A stretch of 64,000 bases of DNA from Proteobacteria bacterium SG_bin6 (GCA_002083435.1 LWDJ01000044.1:1-64000); one strand, 5' to 3'; shown: positions 1 to 7,679, counted from the first letter of the stretch. Numbers and translations are program-made. The notes: a model not told the origin generated them from the letters alone.

Positions 1-3
1 CGT

Positions 4-78
4 TCCCCGATAGCTCAGCGGTAGAGCACTCGACTGTGAATCGAGCGGCCTTTGGTTCGAATCCAACTCGGGGAGCCA
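4..78 (+). tRNA. tRNA-His (GTG)
   Basis: A complete cloverleaf is visible. The acceptor stem TCCCCGA (4-10) pairs with TCGGGGA (68-74). The D arm starts at 13, the anticodon stem CTCGA/TCGAG encloses loop CTGTGAA with anticodon GTG, and CCA is encoded at 76-78. The base 5' of the acceptor stem is T, not the usual extra G-1, and the discriminator is G. Loss of G-1 is known in alphaproteobacterial tRNA-His. The 3' end from position 60 is supplied by the integrated element, which restores the gene after insertion. Confidence 0.95.
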
Positions 79-79
79 C
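60..79. repeat. attL: left copy of the 20-bp attachment core
   Basis: The sequence AATCCAACTCGGGGAGCCAC covers the 3' part of the T arm, the acceptor stem and CCA of tRNA-His. An identical 20-bp copy lies at 18019-18038, beyond the integrase gene. Integration into a tRNA 3' end with duplication of that end is the classic outcome for P4-type tyrosine integrases. Confidence 0.93.
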
Positions 80-102
80 GCGGAACCCCCTAAAGCATTG
101 AT

Positions 103-360
103 CTATCGCGGCTTTTTCCCGGTTTCCGGCGCCTCGTTACCCCGCGAGTTCCCACGCCACGTTTCCGCGCGTCGCTTATGGAGTTCCTGGCCCCCGCACA
201 TCTCGATCCACTTAAGCAGCGTATCGGTGCGAGCGCCATAGAGGCGCTCGACGCGACGCCAGCCGCCTCGCACGAACTCTTCGGCGAACTCGGGCGGGGC
301 CGGCTGGATAAGCCGGGTCGGCGGGCGACGATAGGGCTTTTTCGGAGCTTTCTCAGTCAT
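103..360 (-). CDS. Small HTH-like phage protein, paralogue A of a three-member family
   Basis: This 85-residue basic protein is the last gene before attL. Its centre has the pattern PxEFxEEFVxxGW, then RVERLYGARTDTLLKWIE, then GGxELxxxRAE. The same order is present in the proteins at 7672-7950 and 8003-8293, so the three are paralogues. The segment around LYGARTDTLLKWI resembles a helix-turn-helix, suggesting nucleic-acid binding; this is inference. I chose the ATG at 360 because it overlaps the stop of the upstream gene by 8 nt (ATGACTGA), the junction used several times here. An upstream ATG at 384 has no ribosome-binding site. Confidence 0.75.
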   Translation of the reverse strand: MTEKAPKKPYRRPPTRLIQPAPPEFAEEFVRGGWRRVERLYGARTDTLLKWIEMCGGQELHKRRAETWRGNSRGNEAPETGKKPR

Positions 361-793
361 GGGCGAGGAGCCCTTGATTCGCATGCGAGTGGACAGGCCG
401 GTAGAGCCCGACGACAGGGCCGAGTAGCTTTTCGGCTAGGTCGATCTCGTCTCTATATGGCCCATCGGCGATCGCAAGCGCGTTGCTGCCGTCATTGTCG
501 CGGAGCCCGCCACAGAACCAGCCGAAGCGCGTTCTGCGCACCTGGACAATCTCGCGCGTCCGTCGCTCATAGCCCCAATTGGCGGAAGGCGCCGGCGCCA
601 CGTACTCGATTAGGTAGAGGCCACCGTTGGTAGGGATTTTGCCCTTTCTGCCATCGCTCTCGACGACGACGACCTCTCCCTGACGAATCAGTGGAGCATT
701 CCTGTCGTCGGTCGCGGCGTGCACGATCGCCCACGCGGGCACGCTGTCGAACAACTCAAGGCTGCTACGGCTGGTACGGACCTCCTCAGCCAT
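353..793 (-). CDS. Unknown element protein, possible inactive S24-peptidase-like fold
   Basis: The product has 146 residues with start at 793, which overlaps the upstream stop by 8 nt. The segment NAPLIRQGEVVVVES followed by GGLYLIEY resembles the fold of LexA/CI-type S24 peptidases, where the usual text is GxSMxPxIxxGDxVVV. At the catalytic serine position this protein has Arg or Asn, so if the homology is real it should not self-cleave. There is no N-terminal DNA-binding domain. It is the fourth gene of the attL-proximal operon. The fold call is tentative; that it is a real gene is better supported, by overlapping junctions on both sides. Confidence 0.6.
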   Translation of the reverse strand: MAEEVRTSRSSLELFDSVPAWAIVHAATDDRNAPLIRQGEVVVVESDGRKGKIPTNGGLYLIEYVAPAPSANWGYERRTREIVQVRRTRFGWFCGGLRDNDGSNALAIADGPYRDEIDLAEKLLGPVVGLYRPVHSHANQGLLAHD

Positions 794-995
794 CGGTGGT
801 GTGCCGGGGCGGTGTGCGCCCATAGAACAACGTCAGGTTGATGCCGAGCCATTGCAGCTCGACAAAGCGCCCCTCCCCCTCGCCTGGGGCGTCGAGACGG
901 TCGATCAGCGTAGAGCCCCAATTGTAATGAGGCTCGATCGCGGCAAGCGCCCGACCAACGCCACGGCGGATGTTGGGCAAGACAGCGACGGTCAT
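786..995 (-). CDS. Small unknown element protein (69 aa)
   Basis: The start ATG at 995 overlaps the upstream stop (ATGA) and its own end overlaps the next gene by 8 nt, so it sits in a tightly coupled operon. The protein has no predicted membrane span or motif that I recognise. It contains a central acidic stretch (PGEGEGRFVELQW) and a hydrophobic patch LGINLTLFYG. Function unknown. Confidence 0.6.
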   Translation of the reverse strand: MTVAVLPNIRRGVGRALAAIEPHYNWGSTLIDRLDAPGEGEGRFVELQWLGINLTLFYGRTPPRHTTDG

Positions 996-1342
996 GCGAT
1001 CATCCTCCCGTCGGCGCCAAGGTCGGCGGTGGCATAGACCCGCACGTGCGCGAGCACGGCGTCACGGCCACCAGGCACCAGCTTGAGCAAGTCGCTCAGC
1101 TCGCGCGTGCGCCCGGTGAAAGCGGCATCATACCAAAGGCGTTGATCGTCGCGCATCCTCGGATCGGTGAAGCCATCGAGGTTGGGCTTATCTGGCGCAT
1201 TGGCGGGCAGCCATACCATCATTTCGCCGTTAGGGCTCGCGCAGATCGATCCGCCGTGTTGCAGCAAGCGCTCAACCCAGGCGGCGGCGAATAGCTCAAG
1301 CCCTGGCAGGGCAGCGGCCGATGAGTGTGTGGCATCAGCCAT
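992..1342 (-). CDS. Unknown element protein (116 aa)
   Basis: This is the second gene of the attL-proximal operon. The start at 1342 overlaps the upstream stop by 8 nt (ATGGCTGA). The sequence is soluble in character, with an aromatic patch (LFAAAWVERLLQHGG) and a Trp/Tyr-containing centre (RLWYDAAF). It resembles no family I can name. Conserved junction style and codon use support it as real. Confidence 0.6.
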   Translation of the reverse strand: MADATHSSAAALPGLELFAAAWVERLLQHGGSICASPNGEMMVWLPANAPDKPNLDGFTDPRMRDDQRLWYDAAFTGRTRELSDLLKLVPGGRDAVLAHVRVYATADLGADGRMIA

Positions 1343-1784
1343 TGTTCGTTCCCTTCCCAGCGCGTTCGTTGAGCAGCCGAAGCGCGAAATCGAGGTCGAT
1401 CTGCTCGCCGAAGGTGGGGCGGCATGTGTCCACGATCACCATCGCCTGCTCCGCTGTCTTGCGCTTGTTCAAGACGCCGGGAATCAGATGTGCCCGCACG
1501 CGCGCCCGCGCTTCAGCGTCGAGAGCGGCGCATATGGCGACGAGCAGTTCGATCGCCGCACTGGGCTCGACACCGCTCAAGATTTCCACCTTGCGGACGG
1601 CTTCCCGCTGGCTCGGATACATGAACCGCACGGGCAGGCGATCGACCTTCTCGCGCTCGGCGCGGGCGGCGCGATTATAGTTCTGCTTTACCTTGCGAGG
1701 CGCGGCGGTTGGCAAGCGCACGATGTTGGAGGCAGACGCAGCATTGGCAGGCTTGGCGCCGGCCGGTAGGGGCTGAGTAGCCAT
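1335..1784 (-). CDS. Unknown element protein (149 aa), first gene of attL-proximal operon
   Basis: The first 45 residues are low-complexity and basic; the rest is helical, including PSQREAVRKVEILSG and EPSAAIELLVAICAAL. The start at 1784 is preceded by a strong ribosome-binding site (AAGGAGA, 5 nt before ATG), the best of any gene in this block, so the operon 1784-103 is probably well expressed. Four small genes follow with 4-8 nt overlaps. It starts opposite a ribbon-helix-helix gene at 1871, which may regulate it. Function not recognised. Confidence 0.65.
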   Translation of the reverse strand: MATQPLPAGAKPANAASASNIVRLPTAAPRKVKQNYNRAARAEREKVDRLPVRFMYPSQREAVRKVEILSGVEPSAAIELLVAICAALDAEARARVRAHLIPGVLNKRKTAEQAMVIVDTCRPTFGEQIDLDFALRLLNERAGKGTNNG

Positions 1785-1870
1785 GTTCGTCTCCTTGTCA
1801 GACGGGTTGGTCAGAGCCGGCGCGAGGTGGCACCCTTGCCCCGGCTCGTTTTTATGGGTATCCGTAAATC
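1785..1870. promoter_or_regulatory. Divergent control region between the attL operon and the RHH gene
   Basis: This 86-bp gap separates the leftward operon from the rightward ribbon-helix-helix gene. The octamer GGGTATCC occurs at about 1857-1864 and again at about 1898-1905 inside the start of the regulator gene, spaced roughly four helical turns. Repeated short sites near an RHH gene suit autoregulation, but no binding was shown. No clear -35/-10 pair stands out on either strand. Confidence 0.35.
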
Positions 1871-2053
1871 ATGGCTGATGCAATACCGGGTATCCAAAAA
1901 AAGAGGGGACGGCCGGCGACCGGGCGAACGGGCGTGATGGTCAAGCTGCTGCCCGAGGAACTGGCGCGGATCGACGCATGGCGCGGCGAGCAGCAGCCTG
2001 AGCCATCGCGGCCCGAGGCGATCCGATCCCTCGTCCGTCAGGCGCTCGGCTAG
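1871..2053 (+). CDS. Small ribbon-helix-helix (CopG/Arc-like) DNA-binding protein
   Basis: The product has 60 residues. A basic N-terminal tail (KKRGRPATGRTG) is followed by VMVKLLPEELARIDAW and RPEAIRSLVRQAL, the beta strand plus two helices of the ribbon-helix-helix fold. RPATGR tails of this type are common in phage and plasmid CopG-like regulators. It runs opposite to nearly every other gene in the element and is followed 5 nt later by the next rightward gene, so the two form a cassette. A role as cassette or operon repressor is inferred. Confidence 0.75.
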   Translation: MADAIPGIQKKRGRPATGRTGVMVKLLPEELARIDAWRGEQQPEPSRPEAIRSLVRQALG

Positions 2054-2058
2054 GCCGG

Positions 2059-2682
2059 GTGGGATTCTTATCCTCCTTTCTGCGGCTCTTCTCTGGCCGG
2101 CTCCCCTCGCAACCCGCGTCCCCAAGGCGAAGAATTGCCGTATCGCCTACTTTCCCCAACGCTGTTGCTGCCAAAAGACCAAGCGACGCCGATTATATCA
2201 TCGGGCTCCGGATGCTCGGCCTAAGCGAAGGGGCTCCTTCGCACGTCGCATTTGTAAAAGCGGCGATCCACCATCTCGACTGGCCCAAGCCGATTGATCT
2301 ACGCCGTCACGGTAAACGGCTTGGCGCGGATGAACTGCGCAAGATGGGGCTGCGCGCGAACACCGTTATCACGCGAGAATTTCTAGACATTTTGACCGAC
2401 GAAGGGCGCGAGGACCCGGTTGAAGCAGCCCATGCGATATACCGAGGAATATTCGGTTCGACGGCAAATTCCGGCCAGTTAGCGCGCACGGCGGCAGCCA
2501 TGGGGTCTAACGCGAAGGTGAAAGTTACCCCCAACACGATGGCGGCAGGCCCCTGTCCGGCCTGTATCGCCCTTTCCAAAAAGCTCATCCCTATTGAGCG
2601 CGCGCCCGCTGGGCCGCTTCCAGGCTGCCCTCACCCTTCTCAGTGCAAGCTTCACTGGCAAGCAGTCGTAGAATTCGATTAG
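2059..2682 (+). CDS. Unknown Cys-rich C-terminal protein in a counter-oriented cassette (207 aa)
   Basis: The start is GTG, 5 nt after the stop of the RHH gene. The N-terminus is short, hydrophobic and basic (MGFLSSFLRLFSGR). The centre is helical. The last 45 residues contain CPAC, then PLPGC, HPSQC and KLHW, a CxxC...C...H...C arrangement that looks like a small zinc-binding module; a similar PLPGC element occurs at the ends of various phage and bacterial proteins of unknown role. Base composition is less GC-rich than its neighbours. It converges on the tape measure gene with a 14-bp gap. It is best described as a cargo gene of unknown function. Confidence 0.65.
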   Translation: MGFLSSFLRLFSGRLPSQPASPRRRIAVSPTFPNAVAAKRPSDADYIIGLRMLGLSEGAPSHVAFVKAAIHHLDWPKPIDLRRHGKRLGADELRKMGLRANTVITREFLDILTDEGREDPVEAAHAIYRGIFGSTANSGQLARTAAAMGSNAKVKVTPNTMAAGPCPACIALSKKLIPIERAPAGPLPGCPHPSQCKLHWQAVVEFD

Positions 2683-2696
2683 TTGACCATCTCCGT

Positions 2697-5240
2697 TCAA
2701 CCATATCGCCGCCGCCGGCTCACCGCGTCCGGGGCATCCCGCAAGGCCTGCTTATAGGCCGCCTCGCCCGCCTGAGCTGCCCGTTGATCGGCATAGCCCT
2801 GCAACCCTTGGACGAACTCCTTGGTCGTCACGGCCCCCCGCGCGTCCAGGTGGAAGTGCTGGTGAACCACGGTGCCGGCGCCAGCCGGGCGCAGAGCCCC
2901 CAGGTTCGGGCTCACCGCCAGGGTTTCCCCTCGCGATACCCGCGCGATCGGCGCGCCGTTCAGCGACAGCGTGTTGCGGTCAATGCCGGGCACGCCGCCG
3001 AGCACCATGCTGCCGCCGGTCGCGAACCCGGGAAGGCGCGGCAAGCCCACGGCACCGAGGATCGAGCCCACGGCGTTCCCAAGGCCGCCACCACCACCGC
3101 CACGTCCGCCGCCGAACAGTCGGCTCACGCCGCCAATGAGGCTGCCGAACAGTCCGCCGCCACCCCCGCCGCCAGCAGGCCCGAACAAACCATCAGCGAG
3201 CGGCCCGATGATCGAGCGCTGAATACCGATTCGGATCAGCTCGCCGACGATATCGCCGAGCGCGCCCTTGAGCCCCAGCGCCGCCTTGGTGCTCTCCACC
3301 AAGCTATCCTCAAGCGTCTGGAGCCCGCGAACCTCGATCGCCTCGATTCGGCTATTAATGTCGCCGAGGCTATTCCGTAGCTCGGTGCGGTAGCGCTCGC
3401 CGGGGGAGGCGTTGTCTTGGTTGATCCGCCGCTGCCCAAGCTCACGGATGCGCGGGAGCGAGTCGAGCGTGATCTGGGCAAGCTGCCTTTCCTGGTCGCT
3501 GGCAAGGCCCCGCTTCGCCAAGTCAATGACCCGCTGTGCCGCCTGGCGCCGCTCCTCGATCGCGAGGTCGAGCAGCTGCAGCTCGATCTTCCGGCGCTGG
3601 TCCGCCGTGGCGGAAAGCGCGTTCTCGGCGTCGAGAATTTCGCGCTGGGCATCGGAGCGTCCGCGCGCCAGTTCCAACTGGTCCGCCGCATCGCGAATGG
3701 CGGCGGTGCGATCGATGTAAGCAAGCTGCGCGTCGGCGAGCTTGCCGATCAACTCACGGCGCTCCTTGAACTCGGCCTCGGTCAATTCGCCGCGACGCCG
3801 ACGCTCTTCCGCATCGTCGAGCCGGCCGGCGCGATCGAGATTGATCCGCTGGCGCGCGAAATCGTCTTGAAGTGCCCGATCAGACGTCAGGTTCGACTGC
3901 GCGCCGAGCAGCTCGCTTCGCAGCCCGATCAGTTCCCGCTCGGCACGCGCGGCATTGCGCGCGGCCTGCTCGCGCTCACGCGCAGCCGCCTTGGCATCCC
4001 GTGCCGCTTCCCGCGAAGCCTTGGCACCATCCCGCTTCGATTGTGCGGCGGCCTTCTCCGCCGCCTCGGCTGATTTAACGGCCTGCGTGGCAGTGGTGAG
4101 TTCGGCGCGATACTTCGCCAGCCCGGCCGCGTCGCCGGCCTGAATGCCCCGCCCCTGCTCCTCCACCAGCGCCAGGCGGGCGCGGGCGCGCTCAAGATCG
4201 TTGGTCGCGGTGGCCAGCGCGACTTGCTTCTCGACAAGGCCGGTCGTCGTCTGGCCGATGCCAAGCAAGGCGCGATCGGCGGCCGTGGCGGTGCCGGTGA
4301 GCACGCGCTGTTCGGCCTTCAGGCGCTCGGTGCTGCGCGCCGCGTCCACGGCGGCGGCACCTTGAGCAGTGATGCTCTTGACCAGATCGCGATATTCCGG
4401 CCGATCGCCAACCAGCTTGCGCACCGCGAGCACCACGTCATTGATCGGTCGTTGGGTCCGCACAGCCTCCTCGGCAATCTCGCGAAGGCGGGTTTTGATC
4501 GGGTCCGATGGCGCCACCTCGGGCAAGCGCACGCCAGCCGCAAAGGTGGGCTGGGGACGCCCGCCGGCGTCCGCGATGGCGATCAGGGTGCGGTTGCGCG
4601 CGTCGCTATATGTCCGCGTGCCCTGCTCGATATCTTTCTGGCGCGACTGTGCCGCCGCCAGGCGCTCCACCGCGACGCGCTGGCGATTGAGGGCGCCAGT
4701 CGCCAGATCGACGAACGTCGCCAGATCGGCTTGCTCGCCCGACAGGGTATCGGTGGCATTGGCCGCCTCCAGCAGCTTCGGCACAAGCGTTGTGCCGAGG
4801 ATCGATCCGGCGGCGAGAATGGCGGCGCCCCAGGGGCCAGCGAAGAACGTCGCGACGGCGCCAGCCTTGCCACCCACGTCCGCGAGCGCATCCGCCACCT
4901 GAGGCGCTTGCTGCGCGAAGATTAGGAACGGCGACTGGCCGCCACTGAGCTGGGTGCCGATATCCGACACCTGCCGCCCGATATTGCGCTGCGCGTTGGC
5001 GATGCGACCGGCTTCCCGGTCCACGTCATTCGCGGCCTTCTTCGCCCCCTCGCCCACCTTGCTGAAGCTCGCGGTGCTCTGCGTCGCGACGCGATCGAGG
5101 TTAGCGCTGAGCGTGCTGGCGGTCGCTTTCATGCGATCCGCCGAGGTCGAAAAGGTGGCGTCGAGTTTTTTGATGTCGCCCTCGGCCTTGTCGAGCTTGG
5201 CGACGACTTCGACGACGACGCTTTCAGCAGTGACGGGCAT
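2697..5240 (-). CDS. Phage tail tape measure protein
   Basis: The product has 847 residues. The N-terminal 60 residues are typical of tape measures (VAKLDKAEGDIKKLDATFSTS). The middle (about 350-620) is a long Ala/Arg/Glu-rich coiled coil, with a hydrophobic membrane-like segment near 125-155. The C-terminus has Gly-rich linkers and then FATGGSMVLGGVPGIDRN and VSRGETLAVSPN, the usual end of lambda-type tape measures. In a tail it sets tube length and is injected with DNA. It follows the gp10-like gene with a 1-nt overlap. It is the last gene of the tail block; no distal tail genes follow, which is unusual. Confidence 0.88.
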   Translation of the reverse strand: MPVTAESVVVEVVAKLDKAEGDIKKLDATFSTSADRMKATASTLSANLDRVATQSTASFSKVGEGAKKAANDVDREAGRIANAQRNIGRQVSDIGTQLSGGQSPFLIFAQQAPQVADALADVGGKAGAVATFFAGPWGAAILAAGSILGTTLVPKLLEAANATDTLSGEQADLATFVDLATGALNRQRVAVERLAAAQSRQKDIEQGTRTYSDARNRTLIAIADAGGRPQPTFAAGVRLPEVAPSDPIKTRLREIAEEAVRTQRPINDVVLAVRKLVGDRPEYRDLVKSITAQGAAAVDAARSTERLKAEQRVLTGTATAADRALLGIGQTTTGLVEKQVALATATNDLERARARLALVEEQGRGIQAGDAAGLAKYRAELTTATQAVKSAEAAEKAAAQSKRDGAKASREAARDAKAAAREREQAARNAARAERELIGLRSELLGAQSNLTSDRALQDDFARQRINLDRAGRLDDAEERRRRGELTEAEFKERRELIGKLADAQLAYIDRTAAIRDAADQLELARGRSDAQREILDAENALSATADQRRKIELQLLDLAIEERRQAAQRVIDLAKRGLASDQERQLAQITLDSLPRIRELGQRRINQDNASPGERYRTELRNSLGDINSRIEAIEVRGLQTLEDSLVESTKAALGLKGALGDIVGELIRIGIQRSIIGPLADGLFGPAGGGGGGGLFGSLIGGVSRLFGGGRGGGGGGLGNAVGSILGAVGLPRLPGFATGGSMVLGGVPGIDRNTLSLNGAPIARVSRGETLAVSPNLGALRPAGAGTVVHQHFHLDARGAVTTKEFVQGLQGYADQRAAQAGEAAYKQALRDAPDAVSRRRRYG

Positions 5241-5635
5241 CAGCCGGCTCCCAATTTGCGGACGGCGGCGGCCAGTCCCTTTTTCAGCAGGTTAGCGACT
5301 TCCTTGCGCTTGCGGGCGACGGCGGGCGCCATGAACGGGCGCGCCGCCATCTTGCTGGTCCCGAATTCGAGATGCTGACTATAGGGGGCATTGCTGCTCA
5401 CCTCCGCCGTCACCGGCCCCACCATGTTCGTCTCGATATTCCGGGCCAGCACGCCAGTATCGTTCGAGGGCGGTTCGCCCGGCTTGCTGGGGACGTGCCC
5501 CTTGCCGCTCACTGAGCCCGCCGTGATCGAGCGCGCCGCCTCAACCTCAATGATCTGGGCAGCGGCGAACACCACGGGGCCAAGCTCGCGCTCCAGCCCC
5601 TCGGCGAGGCGTTTCAGGCCGCCGCGTGCCGTCAC
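5240..5635 (-). CDS. HK97-gp10-like tail completion or connector protein
   Basis: The 131-residue protein has the family pattern: an N-terminal helix (GLKRLAEGLERELGP), VPSKPGEPPSNDTGVLARNI, then SSNAPYSQHLEFGTSKMAARPFMAPA and a C-terminal helix. The segment APYSQHLEFGTSKMAARPF is diagnostic for gp10-like proteins, which act at the head-tail joint or tail end. Start and stop overlap both neighbours. A gp10-like gene normally follows head genes, but no head gene precedes it here. Confidence 0.85.
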   Translation of the reverse strand: MTARGGLKRLAEGLERELGPVVFAAAQIIEVEAARSITAGSVSGKGHVPSKPGEPPSNDTGVLARNIETNMVGPVTAEVSSNAPYSQHLEFGTSKMAARPFMAPAVARKRKEVANLLKKGLAAAVRKLGAG

Positions 5636-6135
5636 AGCCCCGTCTCGGGATCAGCGGCGCGGCCATAGATGCGGGCGCCAAGGATGGCGAAGGCGAGCGT
5701 CCAGGCGTCTTGCAGCGGCCGATCGACGACATAGAGGTCAAGCAAGCGCTTGGCGTCCGCCGGCTTGACGGTCACAGCGCGACCATTCACTTCGCCTTCG
5801 CCGCCACCGATCAGGGCGAGCCGGATCGTCTCATGACAGTCGCGCTCGACGAACTCGGCGGCGAGCACCTCGCTAATAGCGACATTGGACCAATCCGGCG
5901 TTCCATCGGGGACGAAGGCCCGCCCCTTCGCCATGCGCGAGAACAGCGCGCCGAGGCCGAGTGGCTGATGCGTGCCATCGGGCAGCGAATAGCCGCAAAC
6001 CCGTTCCAGCTCGGCCGCCTCGCGCGGTGGAAGGGCGAAGCGGTAGACGCCATCGGCGAAGGGCACGCGAAGATCGGTGCGCAGCTTCGGGCGCTCGGCT
6101 AGGGCGCGAAGATGGGTGGCAAGCGCGTCGATCAT
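5632..6135 (-). CDS. Probable GTA/TAC-like tail assembly chaperone
   Basis: The protein has about 167 residues from the ATG at 6135, which overlaps the upstream stop (ATGA). The N-terminal half reads like tail-chaperone proteins of gene transfer agents and siphophages (ADGVYRFALPPREAAELERVCG). The later part has EVLAAEFVERDCHETIRLALIGGGEG and DRPLQDAWTLAFAILGARIYG. Such chaperones bind the tape measure before tail polymerisation, and a tape measure lies one gene downstream. Sequence similarity is weak, so the family call is moderate. Confidence 0.55.
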   Translation of the reverse strand: MIDALATHLRALAERPKLRTDLRVPFADGVYRFALPPREAAELERVCGYSLPDGTHQPLGLGALFSRMAKGRAFVPDGTPDWSNVAISEVLAAEFVERDCHETIRLALIGGGEGEVNGRAVTVKPADAKRLLDLYVVDRPLQDAWTLAFAILGARIYGRAADPETGL

Positions 6136-6707
6136 GCCGCCAGCCCTGCCCACGCGGGGATCACGGGCGCGCCGAAGCAATCGACCGGCTGGGCACGCTC
6201 CTCGGCGGTTGCCTCGCGCCCCTCGATCCGGGCCTCAAGCGCAGCGCGAGCAAGGCGCCACGTCTCCGCGATCGGCTCGCGCTCCAACGCCACCATGAGC
6301 GCCTGGGCGACGTTGGACGTGACTTCCACCCGCTGCCCGCCGATCACGCCGACGCCACCGCCGACCAAGGCGGCGAACACAATGCCCCGGCCAGCCGCGA
6401 TCGAGGTGCTCGGGCCGCGAACAGGAGCGGGGCCGCCGGACATAGGGGGAAGGCCGCCGTATAGCTTGAAGATAGAGCCGAAGGATCGCTCAACGTCGCG
6501 CATCAGCGGCAGGGAGAGGAAGAGGCGGAAGGCGCCCCCGAACGCCTCGGTCCAGACATCAATCCGCTTGCCCATCAGCTCGGCGCGCCGCTCGTCGGGC
6601 GATTTCATGGCGAGGCCGCGCTGCTGAAGCTCGAAAACCGGCGTCATGCCGGCCCGGCGGGTCTGAAGCTCGTCGAGAGCCTGCGCGATGATCGGATCAA
6701 GCGGCAT
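6132..6707 (-). CDS. Unknown element protein with Gly-rich hydrophobic centre
   Basis: The product has 191 residues from the ATG at 6707, chosen because GGAG lies 8 nt before it. The N-terminus is helical (DPIIAQALDELQTRRAG). A hydrophobic glycine segment (GIVFAALVGGGVGVIGG, about residues 105-121) could be a buried strand pair or a membrane segment. It lies between the Ntn-hydrolase-like gene and the chaperone-like gene, so a tail or structural role is plausible, but I do not recognise the family. Confidence 0.6.
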   Translation of the reverse strand: MPLDPIIAQALDELQTRRAGMTPVFELQQRGLAMKSPDERRAELMGKRIDVWTEAFGGAFRLFLSLPLMRDVERSFGSIFKLYGGLPPMSGGPAPVRGPSTSIAAGRGIVFAALVGGGVGVIGGQRVEVTSNVAQALMVALEREPIAETWRLARAALEARIEGREATAEERAQPVDCFGAPVIPAWAGLAA

Positions 6708-7428
6708 AGCGTGCACTCCATCGTTTCCTTGATTGCCCACCATCGGGCCGTATTTTCTGGCCGATACGATCGCTCCAGCGAGCGAGAACGGTGCGCGTCA
6801 CGCCGCGACGATCGATCTGATACAGCTCGGCTTGGCCGCCGATATTGAATTCGCCTTCGCGCTCAGCATCGGGGAGGCGGCGCTGCGCCTCGATTAGGGG
6901 TAGACAATCGCGCATCGGATCGAAGCGGCAAGGGTCGGAAACGTCAGCCAAAGCGAGGCCATCGGCCAACCCGGGGATCAGCCCGGTTAAGGGATCAGCG
7001 GCCACATACTGGCATAAGCGAACGGGCTTCGGGGTGTGGCCTTTGGAAAGGCTGTCGGTTTGGATAAGCCACGCTTCGGGCTGCCCCCTCTCCTCGGACC
7101 AGAATGCCACCACCAGCGAAAGGTGCATTGGGGAGCCGATCTCCATTTCGTCGGCATTCTGACGCCACAGTTCGCTCGCGAACTGGGCAATCCGCTCCAA
7201 CGCAACGGCAGGATCACCCATCGAATTTACGAACGCTGCGCACCGGGTGTGCCGCTCATTGAACCGGGTCTCAGGCGTCCAACCGGTGAAGGCCAGAGCG
7301 AGCCTTGCCCGCTCCGAGACGAAGACCTTAGAGGCGAAAGCAACAACTCGCCCATCGGGATCGATCGCTGCCGTATCCGTAAGGATATAGGCTGCATCCG
7401 GCTGAGTGATCACGTTGAGTGCCGTCAT
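6697..7428 (-). CDS. Ntn-hydrolase-like phage protein
   Basis: The 243-residue protein begins MTALNVITQPDAAYILTDTAAIDPDGRV, with the strand-turn-strand opening of proteasome-like Ntn hydrolases, where Thr or Ser after the initiator Met is the nucleophile. Here Thr2 fits that position if Met is removed. Proteins of this look occur beside tail genes in alphaproteobacterial prophages, but their role is not known to me. The start overlaps the upstream stop (ATGA). Enzyme activity is inference. Confidence 0.55.
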   Translation of the reverse strand: MTALNVITQPDAAYILTDTAAIDPDGRVVAFASKVFVSERARLALAFTGWTPETRFNERHTRCAAFVNSMGDPAVALERIAQFASELWRQNADEMEIGSPMHLSLVVAFWSEERGQPEAWLIQTDSLSKGHTPKPVRLCQYVAADPLTGLIPGLADGLALADVSDPCRFDPMRDCLPLIEAQRRLPDAEREGEFNIGGQAELYQIDRRGVTRTVLARWSDRIGQKIRPDGGQSRKRWSARYAA

Positions 7429-7679
7429 GGCACAGTCACCATGGCAGCGGCGCGACGGCTTATCCCGTAACCCCTGAGACGGGGGGGCCTTTCCGTCTTG
7501 ACCGTCGTTTGAGACTGCTCGGGACGCGAACTCCCACCGCCGGCCAAGCCGCTTATGAGCGAGCCGATTGCGGCAGAGCCTAGAAGGATCGCAGCGCTCG
7601 CAATTTGGCCAAGGCCGGGGACGACGTTCGCAACGACAGCGCCGGCGATGGTGATGATCTGTCCAAGCACCTTAGCCAT
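7425..7679 (-). CDS. Short tail-tip-like protein, apparently only the N-terminal part
   Basis: The 84-residue protein has a hydrophobic Ala/Gly-rich helix (about 1-48), a polar linker and then ERPPRLRGYGISRRAAAMV. In longer phage tail proteins a similar hydrophobic start is followed by PPRVRGYGRxRxxG and several hundred further residues. Here the reading frame stops just after that motif. The stop overlaps the next start (ATGA), so the short form looks stabilised rather than freshly broken. It overlaps the upstream gene by 8 nt (ATGGCTAA). Confidence 0.55.
   Translation of the reverse strand: MAKVLGQIITIAGAVVANVVPGLGQIASAAILLGSAAIGSLISGLAGGGSSRPEQSQTTVKTERPPRLRGYGISRRAAAMVTVP

Noticed and set aside
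3060..3190. Triplet-like GCC/CCG repeats, possible simple-sequence array
   Set aside because: They encode the Gly-rich linkers of the tape measure protein.
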